A stretch of 64,000 nucleotides of DNA from Pseudomonadota bacterium (GCA_016719885.1 JADJYF010000008.1:276204-340203); one strand, 5' to 3'. Shown: positions 35,689 to 45,875, counted from the stretch's first letter. The notes: generated by a model from the sequence alone, not told the origin. Numbers and translations: made by a program.

Positions 35689-36924
35689 TCAGGCATTGTG
35701 AAGCTTGTTGGCGTTCTCCAGGCCGAATTCGGAATGCAGAATGCGCACGCCGAGTTCAGAGTACTTTTCATCGACCACCACCGAGATCTTGATCTCCGAG
35801 GTCGAAATCATGCGAATGTTGATACCGTCATCGGCCAGTGCCTTGAACATGCGGCTGGCGATGCCCGCGTGTGAGCGCATGCCTACACCGACGATGGATA
35901 TCTTCACGATCTTGCGATCGCCACGCACACCCTTGGCCCCCATCTCGGGGGCAACCTTCTCCAGGATCTCGACCGTGCGGTCGTAATCGTTGCGGTGCAC
36001 GGTGAAAGTGAAGTCAGTGGTGCCATCGGCGCCGGTGTTCTGCACGATCATGTCGACTTCGACGTTGGCGGCGGCCACCGGGCCCAGGATGCCGCTCGCG
36101 ATGCCCGGACGATCCGGCACGCCGGCCACGGTGATCTGTGCTTCGTCGCGGTTCAGCGTGACGCCGGAAATGAGTGCTTGCTCCATGATGTTTTCCTCGG
36201 TGGTGATCAGCGTGCCCGTGCCTTCCTCGAAGGACGACAGAACGCGCAGATTGACCTGATACTTGCTCGCGAATTCAACCGAACGGATCTGCAGCACCTT
36301 GGCGCCGAGGCTGGCCATTTCCAGCATCTCTTCGTAGGTGATGCGATCCAGGCGCCGCGCCTCGGGCACGATGCGCGGGTCGGTCGTATAGACGCCATCG
36401 ACGTCCGTGTAAATCTGGCACTCGTCGGCCTTGAGCGCGGCCGCCAGCGCCACCGCCGTGGTATCGGAGCCGCCGCGCCCCAGGGTGGTGATGTTGCCGT
36501 TCTCGTCCACACCCTGGAAACCCGCCACCACCGTCACCCGCCCGGCATCGAGATCGGCACGCACGCGGTGTTCGTCGATGGCTTCGATGCGCGCCTTGTT
36601 GAAGGCGCTGTCGGTGAGGATGCGCACCTGGCTGCCGGTGTAGGACACCGCCGGTACGCCGTGCTTGGCGAGCGCCATGCACAACAGCGCAATGGTGACC
36701 TGCTCGCCGGTCGAGAGCAGCACGTCGAGCTCGCGCCCGCCCGCGCGCGGCTCGATGGCCTTGGCGAGGCCGAGCAGGCGATCGGTCTCGCCCGACATCG
36801 CCGACACCACCACCACAACCTTGTTACCGGCGCGCTGGGTGCGCGCCACCCGCTCGGCCACCGCTTCGATGCGCTTGGTGTCGCCGACCGAAGTACCACC
36901 GAATTTCTGAACAATCGTGCTCAT
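35689..36924 (-). CDS. lysC: Aspartokinase
   Basis: The 411-residue protein starts MSTIVQKFGGTSVGD (the KFGGTSV kinase motif). It has GRGGSDTTAVALAAALKA, DVDGVYTTDPRIVP and two ACT domains in the last 150 residues (AGVPDRPGIASGILG; GVGMRSHAGIASRMF). It phosphorylates aspartate, the first step to lysine, threonine and methionine, and the ACT repeats give feedback control. ATG 36924 is chosen over upstream codons by homology. The gene lies between alaS and csrA. Confidence 0.96.
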   Translation of the reverse strand: MSTIVQKFGGTSVGDTKRIEAVAERVARTQRAGNKVVVVVSAMSGETDRLLGLAKAIEPRAGGRELDVLLSTGEQVTIALLCMALAKHGVPAVSYTGSQVRILTDSAFNKARIEAIDEHRVRADLDAGRVTVVAGFQGVDENGNITTLGRGGSDTTAVALAAALKADECQIYTDVDGVYTTDPRIVPEARRLDRITYEEMLEMASLGAKVLQIRSVEFASKYQVNLRVLSSFEEGTGTLITTEENIMEQALISGVTLNRDEAQITVAGVPDRPGIASGILGPVAAANVEVDMIVQNTGADGTTDFTFTVHRNDYDRTVEILEKVAPEMGAKGVRGDRKIVKISIVGVGMRSHAGIASRMFKALADDGINIRMISTSEIKISVVVDEKYSELGVRILHSEFGLENANKLHNA

Positions 36925-37003
36925 GCTGTTTCCATGCTTGATTTGCACCAATGGCGAACGCCGGGCGCCGAGCTCCGGGGGAGCTCGCGCCACGCGCATC
37001 GCA

Positions 37004-39631
37004 TCAAGGATTCTTTGCCGCGCGCTCGGCGACCCACGGGGTCACGGACCGCATCGCTTCTTCGAGCCGGCTGGCGTCGGTGCCGCCGGCCTGCGCCATG
37101 TCGGGGCGACCGCCACCTTTACCGCCGACCTGGCGGGCGACGTGATTGATGAGGTCGCCCGCGTGTACCGTCGCGGTCATGGTTTTGGTGACGCCCGCGA
37201 TCAGTCGTACTTTATCATCCTCGACCGTGGCGAGCACGACCACCGCACGTTCAAAACGATCTTTCAAACTGTCGCAGGTCGCGCGCAGGGCGTTCATGTC
37301 GGCCCCGTCGATGATTTCGACGATGAGTTTCGCGCCACCGATGTCCTGCGCGCCAGCCGCGATGTCACGGCCCGAGGCGCCGGCCAGCTTGGCCTTCAGA
37401 TCCTGGATTTCCTTTTCCAGCGCGCGGCCACGCTCCACCACCTGCTTGAGCTTGGGCTCGATTTCGCCGGCGTTGGCCCGCACCAGGCCGGCAATCCGCT
37501 CGAGGCGCGCTTCCGCTTCCAGGCTGTAGCTGACGGCGTTGTCGCCGGTCACGGCCTCGATACGGCGCACGCCCGAGGCCACGCCCGATTCGCTGACTAT
37601 CTTGAAGGCGCCGATGTCGCCGGTGCGGCTGACGTGGGTGCCGCCGCACAACTCGACCGAGAATTCGCCCATGCGCAGCACCCGCACTTCGTCGCCGTAT
37701 TTCTCGCCGAACAGGGCCATGGCGCCGCTTTCGATGGCGGCCTTGTAGGGCATCACGTCGGCCCGCACCTCGACGTTGCGCCGCACTTCGGCATTGACCA
37801 TGCGTTCGACCGCGGTCAGTTCCTCGCGCGTCAGGGCCTGCGGGTGGGAGAAATCGAAACGCAGACGTTCGGCGTCGACCAGCGAGCCCTTCTGCTCGAC
37901 ATGGCGGCCGAGCACCGCGCGCAACGCGGCGTGCATGAGATGGGTGGCTGAATGGTTGAGGCGCGTGGCCTGGCGACGCGGATCCTCGACTTCGGCGCTG
38001 AGCTTGTCACCCATCGCCAGGGTACCCATCTGCATGCGGCCCATGTGCAAAAACAGGCCGCCCTGCTTGCGCGTATCGGCGACCTCGAACACGCCGTTGC
38101 CATTCAGCAAACGCCCGCGGTCACCGACCTGGCCACCGGACTCGGCATAGAACGGCGTGCGATCGAGGATGACGACACCGGCACTGCCGGCGTTCAGGGC
38201 CGGCACCGGTCGGCCCTCGACGAACAGGCCGACCACGCGCGCGTCGTCATGGGTGGTGGCGTAACCGGTGAAGACCTGTTCGCGACCGATGCGCGACAGG
38301 TCCTCGGCGTCGATGGCGTGGGAGGTATCGACGTTGGTGAAGTGGCTCGCGGCGCGCGCGCGTTCGCGCTGCGCCTGCATGGCGGCCTCGAAGCCCGCCT
38401 GGTCGAGCTTGAGCCCGCGCTCGCGCGCGATGTCGGCGGTCAGGTCGACCGGGAAACCGAAAGTATCGTAGAGCTGGAACACCACCGGGCCGGCGATGGT
38501 GTCGCCGCTCATCTCGGCGATGCTGGCATCGAGGATGCGCATGCCATGGTCGAGCGTCTCGGCGAAGCGTTCTTCTTCGAGCTTGAGGGCCGCCATGATG
38601 GCCGACTCGCGCTCGCGCAGCGGCGGGTAGGCATCGCCCATCTGCTCGCCGAGCGCCGGCACCAGCTTGTGGAAGAACAGCTCCGTGATGCCGAGCTTGT
38701 GGCCGTGGCGCAGCGCGCGGCGAATGATCCGGCGCAGCACGTAGCCGCGCCCCTCGTTGGACGGCAGCACACCGTCCATCACCAGGAAAGACGCGGCGCG
38801 GATGTGGTCGGCTATCACGCGCAGTGAGGCCTCTTCCTTGACCGCGCCCGGCACCTGGGCACGCACCGCCTTGATCAAGGCCTTGAACAGATCGATGTCG
38901 TAATTGTCGTGCACGCCCTGCAGCACGGCGGCGATGCGCTCGAGGCCCATGCCGGTATCGACCGACGGACGCGGAATGCGCTTCTGCTCACCGCCGGCGG
39001 TGCGCTCGTACTGCATGAAGACCAGGTTCCAGATCTCGATGTAGCGATCGCCGTCGGCATCGGGGCTGCCGGGCGGGCCGCCGGCAATGGACGGACCGTG
39101 GTCGTAGAAGATTTCCGAACACGGCCCGCACGGGCCGGTGTCGCCCATCATCCAGAAATTGTCTTTCTCGCCGCAGCGCGACAGGCGATCGGCGGGCACG
39201 CCGATGTGGTCCAGCCAGATGCTGGCCGCCTCGTCGTCACTCTCGAATACGGTCACCCACAGCTTCTCGGCCGGAATGCCGAAGCGCTCGGTCAGGAGTT
39301 TCCAGGCAAACTCGATGGCTTCCTTCTTGAAGTACTCGCCGAAGCTGAAATTGCCCAGCATCTCGAAAAAAGTGTGATGGCGCGCGGTGTAGCCGACGTT
39401 GTCAAGATCGTTGTGCTTGCCGCCGGCGCGCACGCAGCGCTGGCTCGACGCGGCGCGCTTGTAGTCGCGCTCTTCGAGACCGAGGAACACGTCCTTGAAC
39501 TGCACCATGCCGGCATTGGTGAACAGCAACGATGGATCGTTGCCCGGCACCAGCGGGCTGGAATCGACGCCGGTGTGGCCGTGTTCCTTGAAGTACTCGA
39601 GGAACGCACTGCGGATGTCAGAGGTCTTCAT
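37004..39631 (-). CDS. alaS: Alanyl-tRNA synthetase
   Basis: The 875-residue enzyme opens with KTSDIRSAFLEYFKEHGHT and RHHTFFEMLGNFSFGEYFK, the class II synthetase motifs. Its editing domain has HSATHLMHAALR and CGGTHVSRTGDIG (zinc His and Cys), and its C-terminal oligomerisation region ends VGGKGGGRPDMAQAGG. It charges tRNA-Ala and edits mischarged serine or glycine. It overlaps the recX 3' end by 14 bases. Confidence 0.97.
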   Translation of the reverse strand: MKTSDIRSAFLEYFKEHGHTGVDSSPLVPGNDPSLLFTNAGMVQFKDVFLGLEERDYKRAASSQRCVRAGGKHNDLDNVGYTARHHTFFEMLGNFSFGEYFKKEAIEFAWKLLTERFGIPAEKLWVTVFESDDEAASIWLDHIGVPADRLSRCGEKDNFWMMGDTGPCGPCSEIFYDHGPSIAGGPPGSPDADGDRYIEIWNLVFMQYERTAGGEQKRIPRPSVDTGMGLERIAAVLQGVHDNYDIDLFKALIKAVRAQVPGAVKEEASLRVIADHIRAASFLVMDGVLPSNEGRGYVLRRIIRRALRHGHKLGITELFFHKLVPALGEQMGDAYPPLRERESAIMAALKLEEERFAETLDHGMRILDASIAEMSGDTIAGPVVFQLYDTFGFPVDLTADIARERGLKLDQAGFEAAMQAQRERARAASHFTNVDTSHAIDAEDLSRIGREQVFTGYATTHDDARVVGLFVEGRPVPALNAGSAGVVILDRTPFYAESGGQVGDRGRLLNGNGVFEVADTRKQGGLFLHMGRMQMGTLAMGDKLSAEVEDPRRQATRLNHSATHLMHAALRAVLGRHVEQKGSLVDAERLRFDFSHPQALTREELTAVERMVNAEVRRNVEVRADVMPYKAAIESGAMALFGEKYGDEVRVLRMGEFSVELCGGTHVSRTGDIGAFKIVSESGVASGVRRIEAVTGDNAVSYSLEAEARLERIAGLVRANAGEIEPKLKQVVERGRALEKEIQDLKAKLAGASGRDIAAGAQDIGGAKLIVEIIDGADMNALRATCDSLKDRFERAVVVLATVEDDKVRLIAGVTKTMTATVHAGDLINHVARQVGGKGGGRPDMAQAGGTDASRLEEAMRSVTPWVAERAAKNP

Positions 39632-40078
39632 CGGTCGCTGCTTGTCTCAATGCCTGTCGAATCTGTGCGGCATCGAAGCCGCGATATTCTAGGAAGCGCG
39701 TCTGCCTGGCGCGCGCCTGCGCGTCGCGTGGCCCGCCTCGAAATTTCTTGCGCCGGGTGTCGCACGCAAGCTCATCCCAATCGACCTCGGCCGATTCGAG
39801 TGCGCTGCGTACCAGGGATGGGGCTACGCCGCGCTGTTTGAGTTCCTGCTCTATCCGGCGCGGACCGTAGCCGCGTGCGGCTCGACTGCGGATGAAGATG
39901 TCGGCATAGCGACCGTCCTTCTGCAGGCCTTCTTCGGCCAGATCATCGAGCACGGCGACCAGGTCGTCGTGCTCGATGCCCTTGTGCGCGAGCTTGGTCT
40001 CGAGCTCGCGGCGACTGTGCTCGCGGCGGGCCAGCGCGCTGACCGCCAGGTCGCGCGCCGTCCGTCGCGGGTCGTCGC

Positions 40079-40082
<4 letters not shown>
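39618..40082 (-). CDS. recX: RecX regulatory protein with a probable CTG start
   Basis: The protein of about 154 residues (SDDPRRTARDLAVSALARRE, HSRRELETKLAHKGI, GYGPRRIEQELKQRGV) matches RecX, which limits RecA filament growth. In this frame no ATG, GTG or TTG exists between a stop inside recA and residue 43. The first usable codon is CTG at 40082-40080, which overlaps the recA TGA as CTGA, where other genomes have ATGA, and is preceded by GGAGG. A CTG start is therefore likely, and the alternative is a very short product from GTG at 39953. Confidence 0.82.
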
Positions 40083-41125
<1,043 letters not shown>

Positions 41126-41200
41126 ATTGTTTGTCCTCTTCATGAAATGACCCGTATGTGATTCAGCGGCCCGGATTATTGCACAGAAGAGCGGCCCCTT

Positions 41201-41719
41201 TTAGTCGAAAACGGCGTCCCTCAGCGGCCATTGCGCGAGGCAGCGATAGTGCGGCCCGGGCCCTTGGGAATTCGATGAAACCAGTGCGAAATCCCTTACC
41301 TGCCAGGGCACGGAAAAGCTTGCAAGCAGACCTGGCGGACGTCTCACGCCGCGCGCGACGGTGACATGGGGACGGAAGCTGCCGGCATCGACCACGGGCA
41401 GCTCGGCGCCGCGCCGCAGTGCCGCCGCGAGGCGCTGGAGTGGTATCGGCACCACGTCGGGCGCCAGCCACGCGACGCGGCTGCGTCGCCACCAGCCCGC
41501 CGCGACCAGCATGAGGTCGAAGCCCGGCATGTCGAGCGCGGCGGCCATCGCGCCGAGTTCGCCGACGCGCTCCTCGGGCACTTCGCCGACAAAGGCCAGG
41601 GTCAGGTGCAGGTCGGCGCGCGCCAGCGGTCGCCCGTCGCGCAGGTTGAGCAGGCTCGCCGCGCTCGCCACGGCGGCGCGCGTCGCGTCGTCCGGCCACA
41701 GCGCGAAGAACAGGCGCAT
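41201..41719 (-). CDS. thpR: RNA 2',3'-cyclic phosphodiesterase (ThpR / 2'-5' RNA ligase family)
   Basis: The 172-residue protein carries the two HxTx motifs of the 2H phosphoesterase fold, His38 (HLTLAF) and His118 (HVTVAR), after the typical MRLFFALWPDDATR start. It opens RNA 2',3'-cyclic phosphates and can ligate tRNA halves. It sits between pncC (3 bases upstream) and recA, whereas pncC and recA are usually direct neighbours. Confidence 0.92.
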   Translation of the reverse strand: MRLFFALWPDDATRAAVASAASLLNLRDGRPLARADLHLTLAFVGEVPEERVGELGAMAAALDMPGFDLMLVAAGWWRRSRVAWLAPDVVPIPLQRLAAALRRGAELPVVDAGSFRPHVTVARGVRRPPGLLASFSVPWQVRDFALVSSNSQGPGPHYRCLAQWPLRDAVFD

Positions 41720-41722
41720 CGC

Positions 41723-42223
41723 TCAGTCCAGCATTGCGCCGAGACGCCGCAAGGCATGGGCCACGGTGTGGGCGCGCACCGCGCGACGGTCGCCATCGAA
41801 GACCAGGCGCTCGGTGACGACGGCGCGGCCCTCGATCGCGAAGCCGAAACACACCGTGCCGACCGGCTTGTGCGCGGAGCCACCGCCCGGGCCGGCCACG
41901 CCGGTCACCGACACCGCGACGTCCACGCCGCCGACGCGCAGCGCGCCGGCCGCCATTTCGCCGGCGGTCTCCAGGCTGACCGCGCCGCAGCGCTCGATGG
42001 TCATGGCGTCGACTCCCAACAAGGCCACCTTGGCGGCATTGGAATAGGTCACCAGTCCGCACTCGAACCAGTCCGAACTGCCGGCGGTCGCGGTCATGGC
42101 CTGGGCTATCCAGCCGCCGGTGCAGGACTCGGCGGTGGCCATGCGCCAGCCGCGTTCAAGCAGCGCGGCGCCGAGCTCGCGGCCCAGCGCTTCGAGGCCA
42201 TCCTGGCTCGGCACGCCGCTCAT
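41723..42223 (-). CDS. pncC: Nicotinamide-nucleotide amidase PncC (CinA C-terminal domain)
   Basis: The 166-residue protein has MATAESCTGGWIAQAMTATA with the catalytic Ser/Thr region, YSNAAKVALLGV and SVTGVAGPGGGSAHKPVGTV, the full signature of the stand-alone CinA C-terminal domain. It deamidates nicotinamide mononucleotide in NAD recycling. Its start overlaps the tadA stop by 4 bases. Confidence 0.94.
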   Translation of the reverse strand: MSGVPSQDGLEALGRELGAALLERGWRMATAESCTGGWIAQAMTATAGSSDWFECGLVTYSNAAKVALLGVDAMTIERCGAVSLETAGEMAAGALRVGGVDVAVSVTGVAGPGGGSAHKPVGTVCFGFAIEGRAVVTERLVFDGDRRAVRAHTVAHALRRLGAMLD

Positions 42224-42723
42224 GACGAACGCGCCGCGCCACGCCGCGCCCTGAAGAAATCCACCAGCAACATGCCACAAGCCTCCGCTTCCACGCCGGC
42301 GGTGACGACGGCGCGATGATTGAGAATAGGATGTTCGAGCACGTTCAGCACGCTGCCGGCGGCGCCGGTACGCGGATCGCGCGCGCCGAACACCACGCGC
42401 GCGATGCGCGCCTGCACGATGGCGCCGGCGCACATGGCGCAGGGTTCCAGCGTCACGTACAGCGTGGTGCCGGGCATGCGGTAATTGCGCAGACGCGTGG
42501 CCGCCGCGCGTATCGCCACGATTTCGGCGTGGGCGGTCGGATCGTCGCTGCTGACCGGTCGATTCCAACCTTCGCCCAGCACCTCGTCGTCGAGGGTCAC
42601 CAAGGCCCCTACCGGCACCTCGCCTTCACACTGGGCACGCCGCGCCAGCGCCAGCGCGACCTGCATGAAGCGGAGATCGCGGGCATGTTGGACTTCGTCC
42701 GAGCTTTCGAATGTTTCGGCCAT
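42220..42723 (-). CDS. tadA: tRNA-specific adenosine deaminase TadA
   Basis: The 167-residue deaminase has its zinc site in HAEIVAIR (His65, catalytic Glu67) and PCAMCAG (Cys95, Cys98), with NRPVSSDDPTAHAE upstream and GARDPRTGAAGS downstream as in TadA. It converts A34 of tRNA-Arg(ACG) to inosine. It leads the minus-strand run tadA-pncC-thpR-recA-recX-alaS. Confidence 0.94.
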   Translation of the reverse strand: MAETFESSDEVQHARDLRFMQVALALARRAQCEGEVPVGALVTLDDEVLGEGWNRPVSSDDPTAHAEIVAIRAAATRLRNYRMPGTTLYVTLEPCAMCAGAIVQARIARVVFGARDPRTGAAGSVLNVLEHPILNHRAVVTAGVEAEACGMLLVDFFRARRGAARSS

Positions 42724-42771
42724 CAGGGCATCGCCGCCATCGGGTCGCCAGTGATAGCACAGGTCTTGCGT

Positions 42772-43197
42772 TCACGTCTTGCCCGGGGCGGCATCGGCGG
42801 CGGCATTGCGCGCGGCATTCAATCGCGCCGTCGCCAGCACGCCCAAGACTTCGCCGGCCGCGTCGCGAATCATGCTGAAGGCAAGGTCGACATAGAGCTT
42901 GCCGCCCTCGGCGTGTTCGGCGCGGGTGGTGAGCACCTGGCCGTGATACTTGGCCACGCCGCTCGTCACCGCGCGCTCGAATCCCGCCCAATGCGCGGCG
43001 CGAAAACGTTCCGGGATGATGATGTCGAGACTGGCGCCGAGCGCATGGGCGGCATCGTGGCCGAACATGCGCGTGGCCGCTTCGTTCCACAGCAGGATGT
43101 TGCCGGCCAGGTCGCAGTAGATCATGGCATCCGGCGCCTGGGCCAGCAGCGCCGCGTGCACGGATGGGTGGTTGGGGTCGGGCGTCGGTTCGTGCAT
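42772..43197 (-). CDS. PAS-domain protein
   Basis: The 141-residue protein is a single PAS domain: HAALLAQAPDAMIYCDLAGN, LLWNEAATRMFGHDAAHALG, PERFRAAHWAGFERAVTSG and VDLAFSMIRDAAGEVLGVLA. There is no output domain, so it likely binds a small ligand or cofactor and signals through a partner. It is 3 bases from the MarR gene and on the same strand, suggesting the pair works together. Confidence 0.85.
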   Translation of the reverse strand: MHEPTPDPNHPSVHAALLAQAPDAMIYCDLAGNILLWNEAATRMFGHDAAHALGASLDIIIPERFRAAHWAGFERAVTSGVAKYHGQVLTTRAEHAEGGKLYVDLAFSMIRDAAGEVLGVLATARLNAARNAAADAAPGKT

Positions 43198-43200
43198 GGT

Positions 43201-43635
43201 CTAGTCCTCGTCGCCGCCGGCCCGCAGATCCTGAATGCCGAGCGCCGTCTGCAATGAACGCAATTCTTCGCGATGCCGCGCGGCGAGCGCGCTGACACAG
43301 CGCGTGCCCTTGGCGGTGAGATGGATCTCGACCCGCCGGCGATCGTCGGCATGCGCGCGACGCCGCACCAATCCCATCGCCTCGCAGCGCGAAATGAGCG
43401 CCACGGTGCCGTGATGATGGGCCTGCAAGCGCTCCGCGAGTTCGCCGACGCTGGCCCAGGCGCGCCCGGGGAAGCCCTGCAACTGCAACAGCAACTGGTA
43501 TTGCAGGTTGGTGATGCCATGACGGCGCGTCAGCTCCTCGCTGAAACGCAGGAAGCGCCGCAGCTGGTAGCGGAATTGTGCCAGCCGCTCGAAGTCGGCC
43601 TTGGCCATCGATGTCTTCGCGGGGGATTTGCGCAT
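43201..43635 (-). CDS. MarR-family transcriptional regulator
   Basis: The 144-residue protein has LTRRHGITNLQYQLLLQLQG, the helix-turn-helix region SVGELAERLQAHHHGTVALI and wing RRAHADDRRRVEIHLTAKG. Its ligand and targets are unknown. Upstream lies the palindrome TGATATATATCA, its probable operator, and the divergent folate gene. The PAS gene follows it by 3 bases. Confidence 0.88.
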   Translation of the reverse strand: MRKSPAKTSMAKADFERLAQFRYQLRRFLRFSEELTRRHGITNLQYQLLLQLQGFPGRAWASVGELAERLQAHHHGTVALISRCEAMGLVRRRAHADDRRRVEIHLTAKGTRCVSALAARHREELRSLQTALGIQDLRAGGDED

Positions 43636-43638
43636 GGC

Positions 43639-43650
43639 TGATATATATCA
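43639..43650. promoter_or_regulatory. TGATATATATCA palindrome, likely MarR operator
   Basis: A perfect 12-bp AT-rich palindrome starts 4 bases before the MarR start codon and is followed by another half-site TGATATA (43656-43662) in the divergent gap with the 5-formyl-THF cyclo-ligase gene. Both position and composition fit autoregulation. Confidence 0.55.
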
Positions 43651-43697
43651 TGCCGTGATATAAATTCCTCGTTCGTTTTTTCGAGAGTGCTGCCGCG

Positions 43698-44411
43698 ATG
43701 GAAGACCTGCCCGCCTGGCGAGCCGAGCGCCGCGCCGAACTGATCGCCGCACGCCAGGCCCGCGGCGCCGCCGAGCGTGCGCAGTGGACCGCCGCCATCA
43801 CACGACACCTGCGCGCCGCGCTGCCGGCGGTACGCGGCATGGTGATCGGCTGCTACGTGCCGTTTCGCGCCGAGCCGGACCTGCGCCCGCTGTTCGATGA
43901 ATGGCGCGCGGCCGGCGCCGACACCGCGCTGCCGGTGGTGAAAGGCCGCGGCGCCGCCATGGAATTCCGCTCCTGGTGGCCCGGCTGCCCGGTCGTCAAG
44001 GGCGCTTTTTCGCTGCCCACGCCGGACGGCACGCCGCTCGTCACGCCGCAGGTGGTGCTGATGCCGCCGGTGGGTTTTGACGAGCAGGGCTATCGCCTCG
44101 GCTATGGCGGCGGCTATTTCGACCGCACCCTGGCCGGTCTCGAGCCGGCGCCGCTCAAGCTCGGCGTGGCCTTCGAGCTGTCGCGCATGCCAAGCATCGC
44201 GCCACAGGACTACGACATCCCCATGGACTTCATCGTCACCGAGCGCGCGGTGTACGAACGTCGCGCCGGATGCCTGCATGCCCTGCTCGGCGCGGCCGAC
44301 ATCGGTCGCGCGGTGGCGGCCCATCGCCTGCGTCGGGCCGTTGACGACGACGCGGCGCAAGCGTGTGCGTCGCCGCCCTGCTACGCAGCGCGTTACGAGC
44401 AGGACCCCTGA
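43698..44411 (+). CDS. 5-formyltetrahydrofolate cyclo-ligase
   Basis: The 237-residue protein has the family core VIGCYVPFRAEPDLRPLF, LMPPVGFDEQGYRLGYGGGYFDR (quoted in parts; the GYGGGYYDR phosphate loop) and IAPQDYDIPMDFIVTER. It converts 5-formyl-THF to methenyl-THF. A C-terminal extension of about 35 residues is unusual and has no clear motif. No 6S RNA, the common upstream neighbour in gammaproteobacteria, is seen before it. Confidence 0.92.
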   Translation: MEDLPAWRAERRAELIAARQARGAAERAQWTAAITRHLRAALPAVRGMVIGCYVPFRAEPDLRPLFDEWRAAGADTALPVVKGRGAAMEFRSWWPGCPVVKGAFSLPTPDGTPLVTPQVVLMPPVGFDEQGYRLGYGGGYFDRTLAGLEPAPLKLGVAFELSRMPSIAPQDYDIPMDFIVTERAVYERRAGCLHALLGAADIGRAVAAHRLRRAVDDDAAQACASPPCYAARYEQDP

Positions 44412-44530
44412 AGCGGGGCGCTCAAGACCGGCGCGCTGCTGCCGCCAACCGCTGCAGCCGTCAAAGATCGACCGCGCCGCCGGCCCCCGTGCGGGCGCCC
44501 CTGTCGCGTCGACCCCCATTCGAGGACAGC

Positions 44531-44935
44531 ATGCCCCTCATCCAACTCGTCTACAAAAGTGTCGCCACGCGTCCCATGAGCAGCGAGGACCTCGAGCAGA
44601 TCATCGCCTCGGCGCGCCACCGGAACCCCGACAACGGCATCACCGGCATGTTGTTCTTCGCCGACGGACACTTCATGCAGGTGCTGGAAGGCGAAGAACA
44701 CCAGGTCGATGCCACCCTCGCGCGGGTGCGCCTGGACACTCGCCACACCGACCTCATCGTCACCGAGCGCAAAGTCATCGACGAGCGCAGCTTTGGCCAA
44801 TGGAGCATGGGTCTGCGCCTCGGCGAGCAACACCGGGCACGGAACCAAAGCGCCACGGCGCCATTGAACGCGCCCACCCCGCCGGCCAGCCTGGCCGCCG
44901 CCATACTCGACGAACTCACCCGCGCGTCCGGCTAG
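44531..44935 (+). CDS. BLUF-domain blue-light sensor
   Basis: The 134-residue protein is a stand-alone BLUF domain. Tyr8 (QLVYKSVAT), Asn32 (RNPDNGITGMLFF) and Gln50 (FMQVLEG) have exactly the spacing of AppA Tyr21, Asn45 and Gln63, and FGQWSMGLR supplies the Trp/Met pair. It binds FAD and changes hydrogen bonding in blue light. A Pro/Ala linker and short helix at the C-terminus could contact a partner. A ribosome site AGGAC precedes ATG 44531. Confidence 0.93.
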   Translation: MPLIQLVYKSVATRPMSSEDLEQIIASARHRNPDNGITGMLFFADGHFMQVLEGEEHQVDATLARVRLDTRHTDLIVTERKVIDERSFGQWSMGLRLGEQHRARNQSATAPLNAPTPPASLAAAILDELTRASG

Positions 44936-45048
44936 GACGCGACGCACGTTCGCCGAGCCTTGCCGCCTGCGCGCGGCCGGGTCAGACTCCGTCACGACCG
45001 CCGTGCGCCCGCATCGCGCACGGCAAACCACGCGTGCCGGGAGGAACC

Positions 45049-45441
45049 ATGCAAATCTCGATGATCACCGCCGGTCTGCTCGGCCTGTTGCTCATCGCGC
45101 TCAGCGCCTACGTGATCGCCGGCCGCGTGAAATTCAAAATTGACTTGGGCGACGGAGGCAATCCGGCCATGGTGCAACGCATACGCGCACAGGCCAACTT
45201 CGTCGAGTACGTGCCACTCGCGCTGGTGCTGCTGATGTTGGTGGAGTACGCGAGCATCGGCCCTCGCTGGATGACGATGGGCATGGGCGGCGCCCTGGTG
45301 GTGGGCCGCGTGCTGCACGCGCAGGGACTCGTCGCCAGTCCCGGCGCGACTTTCGGGCGCTTCGTCGGCACCAACCTCACGGCACTGGTAATCATCACCG
45401 GCTCGCTGGCCTTGCTCGGCCGCGGCGCCGGGCTGTGGTAG
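45049..45441 (+). CDS. MAPEG-family membrane protein
   Basis: The 130-residue protein has four hydrophobic segments and the MAPEG pattern MVQRIRAQANFVEYVPLALV with the conserved R-x-x-x-N-x-x-E, then GRVLHAQGL. Eukaryotic members are glutathione transferases of lipids, and bacterial ones are mostly uncharacterised. The start at ATG 45049 follows GGGAGGA. It precedes the split-barrel gene by 26 bases on the same strand. Confidence 0.88.
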   Translation: MQISMITAGLLGLLLIALSAYVIAGRVKFKIDLGDGGNPAMVQRIRAQANFVEYVPLALVLLMLVEYASIGPRWMTMGMGGALVVGRVLHAQGLVASPGATFGRFVGTNLTALVIITGSLALLGRGAGLW

Positions 45442-45467
45442 TGCCGCCCTGCAAGAGAGAACTCGCC

Positions 45468-45827
45468 ATGAATGCCAAACTGCTGGAGCAATTGCCGCGT
45501 TACCCAAGCCCGCCCCATCTGCTGAGCAGCGGCGACGACGGCCGGCCGCACGCGGTGGCCGTCACGGTGCGTGTCGACGGCAATGAGCTCGTACTCCGCG
45601 CCGGCAAGCGCAGCCTCGCGAACGTGTCGGCGCGCAAGCTCGTGAGTGTGTTGTGGGGCGCGCCCAGCGCCGATGACTACAGCCTCATCGTCGATGGCGA
45701 GGCGCGCGTCAGTGGTAATGACGCCGAGCTGCGCATCACCATCACCCGCGCGGTGCTGCACCGGCCCGGCGCGCCGCGCCAGGCGACGGGCAGTACGTGC
45801 GGCAGCGACTGTGTGCCTTTGATCTGA
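45468..45827 (+). CDS. Small pyridoxamine 5'-phosphate oxidase-like (FMN split-barrel) protein
   Basis: The 119-residue protein resembles half of the FMN-binding split barrel: LLSSGDDGRPHAVAVTVRVD, LRAGKRSLANVSARKLVSVL and DDYSLIVDGEARVSG match the strands of PNPOx-like proteins. It ends GSTCGSDCVPLI with two Cys. Function is unknown, with flavin or heme binding possible. It is probably co-transcribed with the MAPEG gene. Confidence 0.7.
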   Translation: MNAKLLEQLPRYPSPPHLLSSGDDGRPHAVAVTVRVDGNELVLRAGKRSLANVSARKLVSVLWGAPSADDYSLIVDGEARVSGNDAELRITITRAVLHRPGAPRQATGSTCGSDCVPLI

Positions 45828-45844
45828 CAGCAAGGACCGCTCTG

Positions 45845-45870
45845 AATGTGCGAATGAATTCGCACCTACA
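45845..45870. repeat. REP-like palindromic element (family 1), single copy
   Basis: AATGTGCGAAT-GA-ATTCGCACCTACA lies between the convergent split-barrel and DUF2130 genes. Its conserved end touches the DUF2130 stop region. Confidence 0.8.
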
Positions 45871-45875
45871 GGAGA

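Noticed and set aside
35535..35771. Small minus-strand frame between csrA and lysC
   Set aside because: It overlaps the lysC 3' end in another frame, and its sequence looks like a shadow of that gene; the gap is more likely csrA leader and promoter.
41126..41170. LexA box before recA
   Set aside because: Only CTG followed by a non-matching half is present (no CTG-N10-CAG), so I do not annotate it.
43636..43697. 6S RNA gene before the 5-formyl-THF cyclo-ligase gene
   Set aside because: The gap is only 62 bases and filled by a MarR operator; no room for the roughly 180-base RNA.
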